The position numbers and the translations under genes are program-made. A stretch of DNA of 6,212 nucleotides from Nitrospinota bacterium (GTDB taxonomy: Bacteria; UBA8248). The notes beneath the pieces were generated by a model, which had not been told where the DNA came from, ran no database searches, and worked only from the letters and a program-made list of their open reading frames with translations. Below, piece by piece: positions 5,079 through 6,212 of this stretch (the first letter of the stretch is position 1; each line of letters begins with the position of its first letter). The stretch covers positions 1-6,212 of the forward strand of contig JAPYQX010000178.1 of NCBI GenBank assembly GCA_029937135.1, given 5' to 3'.

Positions 5079-5095
5079 GCTGCCCTTCCCGGGCG

Positions 5096-6212
5096 CTACT
5101 CCGCCAGCGCCAGATTGTTCCGGTGGACGATTTCGTCATAATCCTTGCTTCCGAGTATCCTGGCGATTTCCTTCGTTTGTCTGCCGGCGATGAGCTTCAC
5201 CTCGTCAACGCTGTAGTTGACCAGCCCGCGGCCCAGGGATTTCCCCCCTAAATTCCGAAGCTCCACCAGATCGCCGAAACGGAAATCGCCCCCCGCGCCC
5301 ACCACCCCGCTGGGCAGCAGGCTTTTTCCACGCTCGACCAGGGCCCGGACCGCCCCGTCGTCGAGGCGGAGCCAGCCCTTCGGGGTCGCCGTCGTACCAA
5401 TCCAGCCCTTTTTCCCCTTCAACGGGGAGCCGTTCGGTATGAAAAGCGTCCCGACCTCCTCGCCCTCGAAAGCGCGGGCGAGGACCCTCGGCGCGCGGCC
5501 CCGGAGGATGAGGGTCGAAATCCCCACCCGGTTGAGCACCCGGATGGCGTTGATCTTCGCCGCCATCCCCCCGTGGGCAAGCGGATTCAAGCTCCCCCCC
5601 GCCGCCTTGACGGCGCTCGCGGGCAAGCCCTCGACCCGGCTCAGCAGCCGGGCATCTCCCGGCCCCCTCGGGTCGGCATCGTAGAGGCCCTCCACGTCCG
5701 AGAGAATGACGACCAGCTCGGCCCGTATCATCTGGGCGACCTGGGCGGCGAGGATATCGTTGTCGCCGAAGCGAAGCTCCTCGATCGAAACGGTGTCGTT
5801 CTCGTTCACGATGGGCATCACCCCCTTCGAGAGTAGCGTCTCGAACGTATTGCAGGTGTTCAGGAAACGCGATCTGGCGTCCAGGTCCGCATGTGTCAGG
5901 AGCACCTGGGCCATATCGATGCCCCGGCGCCTGAATGCGCGGCCGTAGGCCTCCATCAGAATCGGTTGGCCCACGGCGGCGGCAGCCTGACGATCCGGGA
6001 TGGCGGCCGGGACTGCATTCATGCCCAGACGCTTGATCCCCGCCGCAATCGCGCCCGAGGAGACGAGGATCACCTCGCGCCGGGCCGCCTGCAACTGGAC
6101 CACCTGGGAGACGATTCGCCCCAAAACCCGGCGGTTCACGCCGTTCTCCTCGGTGGTAGTGAGGACCGAACCGCCTACCTTCACAACAATTCGGCGGCTT
6201 CGGAGCGAGGGT
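5096..6212 (-). CDS. proB: Glutamate 5-kinase ProB with C-terminal PUA domain, 5' end beyond window
   Basis: ProB phosphorylates glutamate to glutamyl 5-phosphate, the first and feedback-regulated step of proline synthesis. A GTG at 6184 could be taken as the start, but the frame stays open to the window edge and the codons just upstream read R-R-I-V before V-K-V-G-G-S, which is the family's usual N-terminal strand. The true start therefore lies beyond 6212. Counting that GTG as residue 1, the kinase domain shows SSGAIAAG (42-49), the glutamate-binding NENDTVS (127-133), FGDNDILAAQVA (139-150), LSDVEGLYDADPR (161-173) and HGGMAAKI (204-211; relatives usually have GTGGM). The PUA domain covers about residues 267-350, including SLLPSGVV and the terminal YDEIVHRNNL. 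No proA follows; nadD starts 26 bases on. Confidence 0.97.
   Translation of the reverse strand, partial: PSLRSRRIVVKVGGSVLTTTEENGVNRRVLGRIVSQVVQLQAARREVILVSSGAIAAGIKRLGMNAVPAAIPDRQAAAAVGQPILMEAYGRAFRRRGIDMAQVLLTHADLDARSRFLNTCNTFETLLSKGVMPIVNENDTVSIEELRFGDNDILAAQVAQMIRAELVVILSDVEGLYDADPRGPGDARLLSRVEGLPASAVKAAGGSLNPLAHGGMAAKINAIRVLNRVGISTLILRGRAPRVLARAFEGEEVGTLFIPNGSPLKGKKGWIGTTATPKGWLRLDDGAVRALVERGKSLLPSGVVGAGGDFRFGDLVELRNLGGKSLGRGLVNYSVDEVKLIAGRQTKEIARILGSKDYDEIVHRNNLALAE

Noticed and set aside
6182..6184. GTG as the true start of proB
   Set aside because: In-frame codons upstream encode R-R-I-V, the expected start of the ProB N-terminal strand, and no stop occurs before the window edge, so the gene continues outside.

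Overview
The window is a compact stretch of bacterial chromosome in which every supported gene lies on the minus strand. Read in the direction of transcription (high to low coordinates), the order is proB (5' end beyond the window), nadD, rsfS, a DksA/TraR-family gene, a LapA-like/TPR membrane protein gene, a small exported Cys/Lys-rich protein gene, rpiB, nrdR and eno (3' end beyond the window). GC looks high, roughly 60% by eye, with a clear AT-rich dip inside nadD. A LapA/LapB-like envelope protein and an obg-proB-nadD-rsfS type backbone suggest a Gram-negative, deltaproteobacterium-like or related uncultured lineage. The sequence alone does not fix the taxon.

Block 1 (2231-6212): proB, nadD, rsfS, the dksA-like gene and the LapA/TPR gene are separated by 26, 100, 19 and 14 bases, so they probably form one operon. 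It combines proline and NAD biosynthesis with two growth-rate regulators (RsfS, which silences ribosomes, and a DksA-type RNA polymerase cofactor) and a probable envelope-assembly factor. proA, often found between proB and nadD, is absent here. Three consecutive genes (nadD, rsfS, dksA-like) start with TTG, TTG and GTG. The 100-base nadD-rsfS gap holds inverted repeats that could form two mutually exclusive structures.

Block 2 (1731-2207): a small secreted protein of unknown function, 23 bases after the TPR gene and probably cotranscribed with it. It has a signal peptide, a histone-H1-like Lys/Pro/Ala linker and seven cysteines.

Block 3 (681-1710): rpiB and nrdR, 24 bases apart, behind a 108-base gap with a plausible sigma-70-like promoter and a 5' UTR hairpin. 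glyA, often found between these two genes, is missing.

Block 4 (1-680): the first 174 residues of enolase, preceded by a 158-base gap containing a 16-bp tandem repeat, a possible weak terminator for nrdR and a small palindrome.

I see no mobile element, CRISPR array, tRNA or rRNA, and no clear new multi-gene system. The features most worth a second look are the DksA-like protein that has lost three of its four zinc-finger cysteines, the LapA-TPR fusion without a C-terminal metal knuckle, and the uncharacterised Cys/Lys-rich exported protein.
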